NCBI RefSeq assembly: GCF_963082655.1
Contig: NC_081553.1
Location: 63,664,311 to 63,728,310, forward strand
Reading direction: 5' to 3'
Origin: Stomoxys calcitrans
Taxonomy: Eukaryota; Arthropoda; Insecta; Diptera; Muscidae
DNA length: 64,000 bases
Shown here one piece after another: positions 11,166 to 22,525 of the stretch (position 1 is its first letter; each line of letters begins with the position of its first letter). Below the pieces are notes generated by a model, which had not been told where the DNA came from, made no database searches, and saw only the letters and a program-made list of their open reading frames with translations. The position numbers and the translations under genes were made by a program.

Positions 11166-12395
11166 TTTTCCTTGTTGATTGAAAATTTCATGTCTTGTGG
11201 GCAAACTGGCATACAGCTTAATAATCCCAACAAGTAGGCGTTTTTTTTTATGCATCAAAAGCCTAACAATGCACAATAAATGGTTACAAAGAAAATTGTC
11301 AACCCAACTGCCATTGGGGGCATAAAGACGCCAAACAATAAAACATTATCATATATGGTTAGATTAAGCAATTTTTCTATAGAAATTTATGTGGCTATAT
11401 GTCCCCCCACACACACAATAAGGAAAATTAAAGAAAATCCCCATTAAACTGAAGAAAGGTGGGCGTTGGAGAAAAGTGCAGAATGTCCCAAAGGCTTAAG
11501 AAAAGCAAATGACACCAAACACCAACACAATCATAAAATCAAATTAAAGAAAATTTATCGAAGACTACACAGAAAAAGAAGAAGAAGGAGCGTTTATTCG
11601 TTGCTTAAAGCAATAAAGTTGGAGAAAAAGAAAAACAACATAAAAAACTAATGATAATTTTTCAAGTGGGCCATAGAGAAAAAAAGAGTGTCAAAAATGA
11701 GGTAAAAAAAACTTGCATTAATGTGCATTTGGAAGCCATATGGCAGTACTGCAAGGGAAATTTTCATTACATTAAAGCTCTGTGGGCGTTTTGAGTTGAG
11801 CAAAAAAGGTTAAAAACTAGACAATGAGTGATTTTCAAATTAATTTTTGGCTAATGGCAAAATTTGCGGTCTATTGTTATAGTCCACCGCAGGGAAGCCA
11901 AAGAAAAACCAGGTGCTTATAGAAATTATTTATTCTTTTATTGCATGGTTGGTAACAAAGGGCAATTTTGCTTTTGTTTAGCTGCCTCAGTTTGTGGCTA
12001 TTAGAGGAAATTTGTATATGATTTTCAAAAATTATTATGTTTTAACAAAACAAAGCGAACCATTAAGAGGGGAAGTGGATGAGCATGGACAAACAAGAGC
12101 CTTAAAGGCAGTGTTGCCTGGATGGTAAGAGACACAATTTTATATAAACAATTTTTGACGAAATAACAAAATGACAAAGTAATTTGTAGAAAGAACATTT
12201 TCAAAATATTTTTCTTTAAAACTTATTTTTGTTCAAATATGGACAAAATAAAAAAAAGGATACATTTTATTAAAGAAAAAAAAAAATGAAAATATCAACA
12301 AGATAAATCTAAAAACACACAAATTTGACACCCTTTTTTGCAAAAAGAAATTTAACAAAATTTTTGATAAAAATTAAATTTGGAAAATTAATAAA
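11166..12395. other. AT-rich region, no gene recognised
   Basis: No recognisable domain, RNA gene or element. Basic open frames here (for example 11466-11651, KKIYRRLHRKRRRR) reflect A-rich composition. Confidence 0.45.
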
Positions 12396-13591
12396 AAAAT
12401 TGTTGCGCTTTGTTTGTTGGTTTGTTTGTCTGTTCCGCATAGACTCAAAAACGGCTGAACCGATTTTAATGAAATTTTCGCAGTTAGAGCCCGCGGTGAA
12501 AATAGGGTAATAAATTTTTTGATATCCGAAGAGGGGGCGGACCCTCCCCCATACCTCCATTTTCAAAAATGGCAGATCTCGGGGATGGGTGCATTGATTT
12601 AAGCGAAACTTTGCTTGACACCTTAAAACACACAAAATTGGTGTAAAATGTTGGGGTCAAATGAATTGGGGGACGCCCCATCCCAAAACCCACCCGAACG
12701 GATACGTTTACCGATTGGAACAATGTGGGTATCAAATAAAAGGTATTTAAAAGTAGAGTACAAATCTGACATAAAAATTATTCCTTGGTGTCTGAGAGGC
12801 GCCCCTACCCCCAAAACGCCCCAGCAGGGCATATTTACCAATTGGGACAATATGGATATCAATTGAAAGGTACTTAAAAGTAGAATAAGAGTCTAGTATA
12901 AAAATGTATTTCTTGGTGTCCGAGGCGCCTCCCCATCCCCAAAACCCCTCAACAGGACATAATTATCGATTGGGTATGAAGTGAAAGGTATTTGGAAGTT
13001 GAGTATACATCTGTTGTAAGAATTAGTTCTGCGGAGCCCTCCAAACCTTAAAAACCCCCAAAACGGGCATGAATGTCCAACGGCGCAAAATTGGTAATGA
13101 AAGTTCTTTGGGGGTTGACTACGAATCTGATGTACACATTTGACATATTCTGGGACCAGTCCACCCACTAAATACCCTTCAATGTGTTGATCGAACGGAA
13201 TAATATGGGAATTAAAATTACGACATTAGAGTTCGAATCTTATGTTGATATAAAGATCCAAGTATCTGGGTCACGTCCTGTCCTTCAGCAGGACATGTCG
13301 ATCGCGACAATAAAGGACTCAAATAAATGGTATTTTGGGTCTTTAAAAATAACATATAGGACAGCATTTAAAGGTATACGGTAGAAGATCCTTAAAAATT
13401 TGCTATCCCAAGTGGTAGATTTAAAATGTGATTTTGAAAGTAGATAACCAATACAAAACAAAAATTAATTAGTGTGGATCTGAACGAGACCCGTAGTCCC
13501 GAATGTCTTAAACACCAGCCTAGAATTGCTTAAAGAAAAATCTAATTTCAAAAAGTCATTATGGTGTAGAGAAGCGCACCGGGCCAGCTAG
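12396..13591 (+). mobile_element. Helitron-like non-autonomous element
   Basis: The 5' part has TGTTTGTTGGTTTGTTTGTC, CATAGACTCAAAAACGGC, TGAACCGATTTTAATG and GGGGGCGGACCCTCCCCC. The body is a run of decayed 130-bp units (CAAATAAAAGGTATTTAAAA, CCCCAAAACCC). The 3' end is GCGCACCGGGCCAGCTAG, terminating in CTAG at 13588-13591, and the next base pair opens another element with TC. A TC start, CTRR end and lack of inverted repeats are Helitron hallmarks. No Rep/helicase sequence is present, so it would be non-autonomous. Class is inferred from the termini. Confidence 0.6.
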
Positions 13592-14548
13592 TCTTATATA
13601 TAAAAATCAATTTGTGTTTGTATGTTCCGTATAGACTCAAAAACGGTTGAACCGTTTTTTTTTTTTAAATTTTTACAGATGGTGCATTGTGATCCTAAAT
13701 TTGTTGATATCTGAAGGAGTGCGGACCTTCCCACTTATCTCAATTTTCAGAAACGCCAAACAGGTGGTGCTATTTAAGCGAAATTTTGTGTGCTGTCTTA
13801 GTAACCTTAAAACAAAAGTTCGGATAGGGTACCTAGGGGGGCCGCCCCACCTCCAAAACCTATCAAATATATATAAAGACCAATCACAATATGGGACTCA
13901 AATGAAAGGTATTTGCGAGCAGAATACGAATCTGATATCAAAAATTGAGATCATGTATATGGGGCACCGTCCCTTCCCCAAAAAAATCCCCCAAAATGTA
14001 AAAATTTACCAACCATGGCAATATGTGGATCAAATGAAAGGTAGCTGAGATTAGAAAAGGAATTTGACAACCAATTTTGGGGCCAAGTATTTGGGGGATG
14101 CCTCATCCTATAAACTCTTCTTAAACCAATGGCAATATGGGATTTAAATAATTGGTATTTGAGAGTAGAGCACTATGCCGTAATTTTTTTTTCAGGTTTA
14201 GGTATCTTGGGGCACACCTCACCCCAGAAGACACCCTTAAATTGGACATACATATTTACCGATCATGGTATTATGGGGATCAAATGAAAAGTATTTGGGA
14301 GTATAAAACGAAATTCATACTAACTTTCAGGACCACGTTTCTGGGGGTCCACACCACATCCTTAAACCACATCCCAAACCACCCTGGAGCGTTTCCCACT
14401 TCCATGAAAAAATCAGGCTCAAATAAAGTCTTTTAAGAAGGCAGTACATCTAACATCCAAACATAAGTGACCCCAAAACCCCCAAGCGAATTCATAGACC
14501 AATAAAGATTATATGGAATTTAGATAAAGACCTTTATTTTGTTATACT

Positions 14549-14850
14549 GGAGGCCACCATAGCGAAGAGGTTATCATGTCCGCTGAACGCCTGGGTTTGA
14601 ATCCTGGCGAGGCCATCAGAAAAATTTTTCAGCGGTGGTTTTTCCCTCCTAATGCTGGCAACATTTGTGAGGTACTACGCCATGCAAAACTTCTCTCCAA
14701 AGAGGTGTCGCACTGCGGCACGCCGTTCGGACTCGGCTATAAAAACTAGGCCCCTTATCATTGAGCTTAAACTTTAATCGGCCTGCCCCTATCGATATGT
14801 GAAAAGTTTGCCCCTGTTTCTTTGTGGAATGTCCATGGGAAAACTTTGCA
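14549..14850 (+). mobile_element. tRNA-derived SINE, near full length
   Basis: Head GGAGGCCACCATAGCGAAGA (A box TAGCGAAGAGG), B box GGTTTGAATCC at about 14595. Then ATTTTTCAGCGGTGG, CTCCTAATGCTGGCAACATT, AAAGAGGTGTCGCACTGCGG, CACGCCGTTCGGACTCGGCT, TTATCATTGAGCTTAAAC, and a 3' tail GTTTGCCCCTGTTTCTTTGT with GGAATGTCCATGGG. Pol III A and B boxes at about 30-35 bp spacing support tRNA ancestry. It is non-coding and would depend on a LINE for movement. It is inserted in the 3' portion of a Helitron-like element. Confidence 0.8.
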
Positions 14851-14883
14851 TTTTCATTGTTGTACTGTTTGTTAAGCGATATA

Positions 14884-15060
14884 TTGGGTTGCCCAAAAAG
14901 TAATTGCGGATTTTTTAAAAGAAAGTAAATGCATTTTTAATAAATCTTAGAATGAACTTTAATCAAATATACTTTTTAACACTTTTTTCCTAAAGCAAGC
15001 TAAAAGTAACAGCTAATGACTGACAGAAGAAAGAATGCAATTACAGAGTCACAAGAGTAG
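14884..15060 (+). mobile_element. mariner-derived MITE, 3'-truncated
   Basis: It begins TTGGGTTGCCCAAAAAGTAA after TATA and continues TTGCGGATTTTTTAAAAG, AAGTAAATGCATTTTTAATA, AGCTAATGACTGACAGAAGA, ending at GAGTCACAAG. The right terminus present in the 61.8-kb copy is absent here. It lies between Helitron-derived GCGATATA and GTAGCATGGTATTTGAAC. Confidence 0.8.
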
Positions 15061-15232
15061 CATGGTATTTGAACAAAAGATCTATAATTGTCGAAAATAA
15101 ATATTCAAAGGGTAATTTTGTTCGATATAAAGTCAAAGAAGGCGCAGCAGAGCGGCTCCGGTTCAGGTAGTTTTGTATAAAAACAAAATTTTGACATAAT
15201 TTAGTATAGATATAAAATGTTGACAACATTTT

Positions 15233-15722
15233 CTATAGCAAAGAACTTATAAACGTAAAGCAATTGTGTGCTGTTTTCAAAACACCTTGACTGGCATGGT
15301 GGATCGCAATTTCTGACACGTCATGTATTTTCGTCAACACCTTTGTTAAATTGATTAAGTTGCTCTACATACCCAACGATTATTGAATACGGTGTAGAGT
15401 GCGCTTTTATTCTAAAACAGGACTCAATAAGTCTCCCTTGTTGTTTTGAGCATTGATGATTGGTTTCTGTCGGAATAGTAGAAAATAAGTCTTTCTGTTC
15501 TCTTTATGTGCTTAGGCGGAAAGCTAAGGGGCAGGCAGAACAAAAGTGTGCTCTACACCATACTCAATAGTCGTTGGGTTTGTAGAGCACCTTAATCAAT
15601 TTGACAAAGATGTTAATGAAGATACATGGTGTATCAGAAGTCGCGATTCACCACATCAGTCAAAGTGTTTTGAAAACAGCTCATTATTGCCTAACTTTCA
15701 TAAGTTCTTCGCTATGCTATTC
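15233..15722. mobile_element. foldback-type element with about 180-bp inverted repeats
   Basis: The left arm (about 15233-15411) starts ATAGCAAAGAACTTATAAAC and includes GCTGTTTTCAAAACACCTTG and GCTCTACATACCCAACGATT. The right arm (about 15539-15722) carries the same order in reverse complement: AATCGTTGGGTTTGTAGAGC-like, CAAAGTGTTTTGAAAACAGC, TAAGTTCTTCGCTATGCTAT. The arms are imperfect but colinear. A centre of about 125 bp has no coding potential. Long inverted repeats without a transposase fit a foldback or MITE-like element; a transcript would form a long hairpin. I could not define a clear target-site duplication. Confidence 0.85.
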
Positions 15723-16808
15723 TGAATAGAAAGCATTGAAAATGTTCTCGAGCCGGAATATGTTCGAAATATATTTTTGACAAAATTTCTTATAGATATT
15801 AAATTTTGATACAAATTTTCTAAATAAATAAAATATTCACACTTATCTCTGTAAAATAAAATTTTAACAAAATTCTCAATAAAATTTTCCTGGCAACACT
15901 CAACTTAAGCTAATAATAAGGCCAGACTTTGTCCAATAAAGCCAGACGGTAAAGCAAAAAAACTCCAAGTGCATACAGTCTAGAGGCCAGGAAAATTCAT
16001 TTCACATTGCTGTTGTCGTTTTCTTAGACAATAAAATGGTACAAAATGAGACTAAACATCACAAATGACAAACATTGGCATCGAAACAATAGCAAATAGC
16101 AGATGGTGCCAGCATTAGGCTATGGGAAAAACAAGCAAGGACATACAATGGTGGGTGCTTTCTCGCAATTCTCTCTTACCAAGTCCTGTTGCTTTGTAAG
16201 GTTTTTGTTGTTTTCCCCTTTTTTTTTTCCCTTCACCACCTATGCAAAATAGAGATTTTCATTTCTGAAAATGAAATGAATATTTAAACAAAGCTTGATA
16301 ACAAATTCCCTTGCTCCCTGATAGCTTTTCCTTTTTTGCAATACACTCTGTGCCAGCAATACACACAAAGTACAACAGGATCAAAAAGGATTTTCTCTCC
16401 TCCTCAGTATCCTTGGGCTTCAATTCTAAGGCGGCAACATACAATTGTGACAATGACAATGAAACTCGTATAATGCTGGCATTGTATATCTATCAGTCCC
16501 ATGCAACGGACGGACAGTATAATGTAGGGCTGCCTGTTTTCAAGAGTTTTAGTTGTTGCTATTGTTGTTACATATAAGCTCTCAGGCTCCTTTAAAAGAA
16601 CACAAGAAGTGAAATGAAATTGCAACAATGCAACAAAAAACTGCAAGAACATAAACAGCCATAAGCCAATGTTGCAGCAACAACATCTCAAACAATAACA
16701 TACAAATAAACAAATACCATATTTCGAAGTCAAAGAAAGGCTAGGGAACTCTGTAAGGTGTAGAGTTGTAAAGGACGATAAGAGAAAAAATTCAAGAAAA
16801 TAAGAAAA
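15723..16808. other. No gene recognised; degenerate minisatellite traces
   Basis: ATTTTGACAAAATTTC-like traces occur at 15770-15890, with AT-rich unique sequence beyond. Open frames on both strands around 16311-16733 overlap each other and show no family features. Confidence 0.45.
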
Positions 16809-18362
16809 ATAAAATTTTGAGAAAATTTCCTATAGAAATGAAATTTTGAGAAAATTTCCTATAGAAATGAAATTTTTAGAAAATTTCCTATAGAAATGAA
16901 ATTTTTAGAAAATTTCCTATAAAAATGAAATTTTGACAAAATTTCCTATAGAAATGAAATTTTGACAAAATTTCCTATAGAAATGAAATTTTGACAAAAT
17001 TTCCTACAGAAATGAAATTTTGACAAAATTTCCTATAGAAATGAAATTTTGACAAAATTTCCTATAGAAATGAAATTTTGACAAAATTTCCTATAGAAAT
17101 GAAATTTTGACAAAATTTCCTATGGAAATGAAATTTTGACAAAATTTCCTATGGAAATGAAATTTTGACAAAATTTCCTATAGAAATGAAATTTTGACAA
17201 AATTTCCTATAGAAATGAAATTTTGACAAAATTTCCTATAGAAATGAAATTTTGACAAAATTTCCTATAGAAATGAAATTTTGACAAAATTTCCTATAGA
17301 AATGAAATTTTGACAAAATTTCCTATAGAAATGAAATTTTGACAAAATTTCCTATAGAAATGAAATTTTGACAAAATTTCCTATAGAAATGAAATTTTGA
17401 CAAAATTTTCTATAGAAATGAAATTTTGACAAAATTTTCTATAGAAATGAAATTTTGACAAAATTTCCTATAGAAATGAAATTTTGACAAAATTTCCTAT
17501 AGAAATGAAATTTTGACAAAATTTCCTATAGAAATGAAATTTTGACAAAATTTCCTATAGAAATGAAATGTTGACAAAATTTCCTATAGAAATGAAATGT
17601 TGACAAAATTTCCTATAGAAATGAATTGTTGACAAAATTTCCTATAGAAATGAAATTTTGACAAAATTTCCTATAGAAATGAAATTTTGACAAAATTTCC
17701 TATAGAAATGAAATTTTGACATAATTTCCTATAGAAATGAAATTTTGACAAAATTTCCTATAGAAATGAAATTTTGACAAAATTTCCTATAGAAATGAAA
17801 TTTTGGCAAAATTTCCTATAGAAATGAAATTTTGACAAAATCTCCTATAGAAATGAAATTTTGACAAAATTTCCTATAGAAATGAAATTTTGACAAAATT
17901 TCTTTAGAAATGAAATTTTGACAAAATTTCCTATAGAAATGCAATTTTGACAAAATTTCCTATAGAAATGACATTTTGACAAAATTTCCTATAGAAATGA
18001 CATTTTGACAAAATTTCCAATAGAAATGAAATTTTGACAAAATTTTCTATAGAAATGAAATTTTGACAAAATTTCCTATAGAAATGAAATTTTGACAAAA
18101 TTTCCTATAGAAATGAAATTTTGACAAAATTTCCTATAGAAATGGAATTTTGACAAAATTTGCTATAGAAATGAAATTTTGACAAAATTTCCTATAGAAA
18201 TGAAATTTTGACAAAATTTCCTATAGAAATGAAATTTTGACAAAATTTCTTCTAGAAATGAAATTTTTACAACATTTCTTACAGAAATGAAATTTTGACA
18301 AAATTTCCTATAGAAATTAAATTTTGCCAAAATGTTCTATAGAAATAAAGTTTTTGCAAAAA
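16809..18362. repeat. 29-bp minisatellite array, about 53 units
   Basis: This is the same 29-bp unit as at 7043-7735, in strict 29-base register over about 1.55 kb. The first four units have GAG or TAG for the central GAC. Three consecutive units near 17567-17632 share a TGTTGAC variant, and two adjacent units near 17965-18005 share a GACATTTT variant. Adjacent sharing of variants points to local unit-by-unit duplication. Degenerate copies continue to about 18,500. Confidence 0.96.
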
Positions 18363-19292
18363 TAAATGTTTGATATGTCTAGGATGTAGTTGACCTTTTT
18401 AAAGTTTCATCCGCAAAGAAATAAAATTTTGTCAAAAATTTCTACTAAATAAAATCTAAGCAAAATTTTCATTTAAAGCTCAAAATTTACAAAATTTCTA
18501 ATTTTAGAGTGTATGAGAACATGATTTCCAAGAATGCTAATCCTACGTCCTAACAAACCTTCACATTCTTGTCGTTATTTCCTAGCAATTATTTTTTTTT
18601 TTGAACCATAACAAAAAAATAGAATTTCCTAAACTTTTCCTAGAGTATCAAGTGCAAACACGACTAGGGTTTTTATATGAAACTGAAATGAAGTTATTAT
18701 ATTTTTCTATTTAAAAATTTCCATAATGGCAGAGAGCTCCTCCCACCAAAACTCTGAGAGGAAGTTGATTTGGGGCTACCACTAGAAAGTTCCTACATTG
18801 CAGCAGAAGAAATCTGCAACGAAAACGAATTGCATTGTCTACTTCTTGGTGTTGATGTGATGTTGTGTTGTGTTGTGTTGTGATGTTCACATTCATACAA
18901 AACAATAGAGGGAATTGTTTTGTTCAACACAAATCTTCTGTCATTTACACTTAATTTAAATGCGTGTCACAAATGTACAGAGCAGAAAATCTAGATTTCA
19001 CTATGACAACAGCTCCACCATAGATTTAGAGATAAAGACCAACGAATGCTCAATGCTATTGGCCGTTGACGTCCATGGATGGATAGATGGTTGGTACAAA
19101 AGGAAATCACCCACTGGCCACATAGCAAAAGCAGCAGCAACCGAAGAATAGTGCAAATGTTTTAAGCTTAACGTAGGAGAAGTATTGCCATGTATTTAAC
19201 ATGAACTTTAAGTGGCTTAAGGTTGTCTATCGTTTGTGTTAAGTGTTTGTCTTAAGTGTGCAGTATTTGCAGAATGTTGTTTTGCACAATCA
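18363..19292. other. No gene recognised
   Basis: Only a GTTGT-type short run (about 18852-18880) and AT-rich unique sequence are visible. An open frame at 18960-19151 has no recognisable domain. Confidence 0.4.
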
Positions 19293-22200
19293 TTGCATAC
19301 TCTTAGGGGCTAACGAGAATGGTGATGAGGTTGACGATGACTATGACTATAAGCGAAAATGACGGGAGTTTAAACACAGTATGCAGAGCTATGCATTACC
19401 TCCTAGTAGTAGAGTAGCGTTTAGTTACACGGGATTTACTCAAGTGTGGGAATTTAAAATAACTGTGTATAATTAAATGCAGAGGTAATATAAATTAATT
19501 GTTCGCAATTTGAAGTAGCTTGAAATGAGTAGGAACACATAAATTAGTCGTTTGAAAAGCAGTGGGTTACTTTAAAAAATATTAAAAATTAAATAGAAAC
19601 CTTTTAAAGCCATAAACTCCTAAAAAAAATATTAAAATTATAAAAAGAAGCGCAAAGACAGATAAATGAACGGACGGCACGCCGATAAATGTGTATGCCA
19701 CAATAAGCAAACATTGAAAGGTTACTTTGGCAATCAAAGATTGCCTCCTAACAGGTGTGTGTTGTTAATGCTAGATGTTCTTTTTGGGAGAGATATTGGC
19801 GGTTGGTGGTTTCTTTTCTTACTGCGCTCGAAGAAAGTTACCATGATATGATACAAAGTTATGCTCAATAAGGCATGCTCTACCATAACACAGCTCACTT
19901 ATTAGAGAATAGGTGGAAGCATGTAATCTATTTGGGGCTTAGTCGATTGATGAGGAAGCTTAGAAATCGCAATAGCGCCCCATTACATTTTTAAAAAGTT
20001 TTTTATTTTGCAAATTCAAAGCCTATTGGTTTCAGCTGGACAGAGAAATCCAGCAATTATTTTTCTTTGTTTTGATTCTTGTCAATTTCTCAAGACAAAT
20101 TTTCAGAAAACGATTTATAAGGTCATAGAATAGCTTCTTTTCGCAAGAAAGGACATATGTCGTCTGGTCACTTTTTTCTTCTTTCTAAATCAAATATATT
20201 TTCCAGTCATCTCAAGAGCATAAGCTTTGCAACAATACGTTATAGAGCATGCATTACGAAGAACGTGCCAAAAAATTTTATCTGTTGCTGCATACTTAAG
20301 GGGGTCATTGAAGTTCATAAATGCTAAGCATATCTTAAGGAGTTTAACAAGAGTTCACAATAAAGTTCGGGGGCTCTTAAAAATTTAAGGGAGTAAATGA
20401 AATAGAGGAATAAATAAAAACCTCACTTTAGTATTTAAAATAATTTTTCTTGTATACTTCTAGGGGCATTGAGAAACAAGTAAAGAAAATTTATCAAACT
20501 TGTTTTCATAACGTTAAGGAACAAATAGGTCGCATAACGTTAGGAAGAAAATAACCAAATTCTAATTGCGACACAGATTTTCAGTACAGGCGTCGTTGCG
20601 TCGAAGAATCTAACTAGAAGCTTTGGTATGTAGGTACAAAAATTTAATTGTAGTGTTGCAAGGAGCAAAATAAATTTTTTGAGTGATTCTAATAGTAGAT
20701 AATCGGCACAATTCAAAACTAGGCGCACCATAGAAATAAATTTATTTATTTAAAAAAGACAAAATAAAAAACGTTGTATGCTTTTAGGAGCTAAAAAAGG
20801 AAAAAGCAATTCTTTGGGAGGAAAGCTTTTCATTTAATTACGGTTTGTTTGTTTAAACGGATTTGGATCATACCCGGTATGAATATTGAAAGTCGTAACG
20901 GAGATCGTCGCACGAACTTCCATCCAAATCGGTATAGAATTGTGCTCTGTAAGTGCTCAAAATATCTTTACCACAACCAACCTTTACATAAAAAATTATT
21001 TGAGTTAAATTCTAAGCGCATTACTTTAGGCCTAATGTTGTGGTGGAGGTTATAAAAATCACCTGACCAAACATGAAGCATAACCCCTGTAGTATATATA
21101 ACATATTTTTAAACTATAGCATACTTTAAGGAGGTTAAGTAATTAATCAAAGTTCTGAACTATTATAATTACTTTTGTTTGATAAAAAATAAAACAACAA
21201 CTATGTTACAACAAAATTTTTTTAAATTCTTGGAAACGAGATTTGTGGAAACCGTCCTAGTGTCTTGTAAAGGGTGATTTTTTTGAGGTTAGGATTTTCA
21301 TGCATTAGTATTTGACAGATCACGTGGGATTTCAGACATGGTGTCAAAGAGAAAGATGCTCAGTATGCTTTGACATTTCATCATGAATAGACTTACTAAC
21401 GAGCAACGCTTGCAAATCATTGAATTTTATTACCAAAATCAGTGTTCGGTAACTGGTTAGCAGTTACATTTACATTTATGACGATAGCCATAAATGTAAC
21501 ATGCACTGAAGTCTACTTCTCTGTGGTAAATGGTCACAAAAAAGTAAGAAAATATTTTCCATCCAGTAAAAACATTATGGCTTAAAAAAAATAATTTTTT
21601 TTTTACAAAAATTTAAAAAAAACTAGATCAATATAAATATTCTAAACAGTAAAACTATCAAAATTTCTAAGGAGTCCAAAAAATATTTTATATAATCATA
21701 CCGGAGACTAATGAAAAAGTGCTGCGCACACATTAAAGATATTGGATTAAATTTTTAACGTACGTTTTATGTTCTTTTTCGTTTAAAAAAAATGAGTTAT
21801 AAAATAAGTTAAGTTAAATTAAATCCCGCGAAAACCTAGCGAAACGTACTGCATACCCTCAGGAGCGATTATGAACAAAATTTTAATTAAAAGCAGACAT
21901 TGGCAAGGATAAAGTCTGCTTCAAATTTATTTTAAGTTTAAGTAAAATATACGGCAACAATACGGCTAGAAAGAAAAGTCCAAAAGTGTACACCATAACC
22001 AAAGGAGGTTATAAAAAAAAAAATTATGAAAATTTGGATGCATACTTTGAAGAGACTGTACTGCATTTTTTTATAATTGTTTTTATTTCAACCAAAATTT
22101 CCTTAAAAAGTTAAAATTTTAACGAAAAGTCTGTTTAAAGGACTTAACCTACATAAAAAGCAAATAACGGTGACCATAAGACTAATTCATCTGTATTACG

Positions 22201-22525
22201 GATATAATTCGTACTTTATTATAAAGGAAATTTCTTTTTTTCTTCCTAAAAACAAAACGTCTAAAAAAAATATTTTTTATGATTATTGTTTTTTTTTTTT
22301 TAATTTTTTTCCATACTAGATAAGTATCAAGGCAGACTGTAAAATAATAATTAGTGAAATTTGTAGCATAACCGTAGGCGTACCAATAAAAAGCAACTGA
22401 TTTGACAAGTACTTAAAGTAAGTTATTTTCTCCAAAGGTTTTTGTAACTTTTTTCCCCCTAATTTTTTTGCAGCATAACCTAAGGAGTTTTTAAAAATCA
22501 ACAAACTAAAACATACCTTAAGGAG
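19293..22525 (+). promoter_or_regulatory. motif block 1: eleven or more plus-strand Su(Hw)-like sites
   Basis: Sites start near 19293 (TTGCATACTCTTAGG), 20288, 20326, 20450, 20774, 21117 (TAGCATACTTTAAGGAGG), 21849, 22038, 22364, 22471 and 22508. Most carry a downstream GGAG or GGGG. The 22471 and 22508 sites are only 37 bp apart; the others are 40-730 bp or more apart in AT-rich DNA. Several are diverged (for example GCATAACCTAAGG) and may not bind. Confidence 0.6.
21271..21460 (+). pseudogene. 5' end of a Tc1/mariner-superfamily (IS630-like) element
   Basis: It begins AGGGTGATTTTTTTGAGG, a terminus I associate with an IS630-like transposon common in flies. The leader GACAGATCACGTGGGATTTC follows, then an ATG at 21383 opening MNRLTNEQRLQIIEFYYQ and ending in a TAG at 21458-21460 after 25 codons. 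LTNEQRLQIIEFYYQN is the start of that transposase family's N-terminal helix-turn-helix. The rest of the gene and the right terminus are absent, so only the left end remains. Confidence 0.8.

Larger units (their letters stand above)
13592..15170 (+). mobile_element. Helitron-like element interrupted by SINE and MITE
   Basis: It starts TCTTATATATAAAAATCAAT directly after the CTAG of the preceding element, then GACTCAAAAACGGTTGAACC. The body carries GGACTCAAATG-type units. The 3' end is AAGGCGCAGCAGAGCGGC, TCCGGTTCAGGTAG at 15,170, so GTAG replaces CTAG. A SINE (14549-14850) and a mariner MITE (14884-15060) are nested near the end. The uninterrupted equivalent is visible in the element at 60.7-61.8 kb, where AAACTGTTAGTCAAGCGATA, TACTATTTTCG and CAGCATGGTATTTC run almost continuously. 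Confidence 0.65.

Noticed and set aside
14549..14620. tRNA gene
   Set aside because: A and B boxes are present but the sequence continues as a dispersed SINE body and does not fold as a full cloverleaf by eye.
16809..18362. CRISPR-like array
   Set aside because: Units are contiguous 29-mers with no unique spacers; it is a minisatellite in a eukaryotic context.
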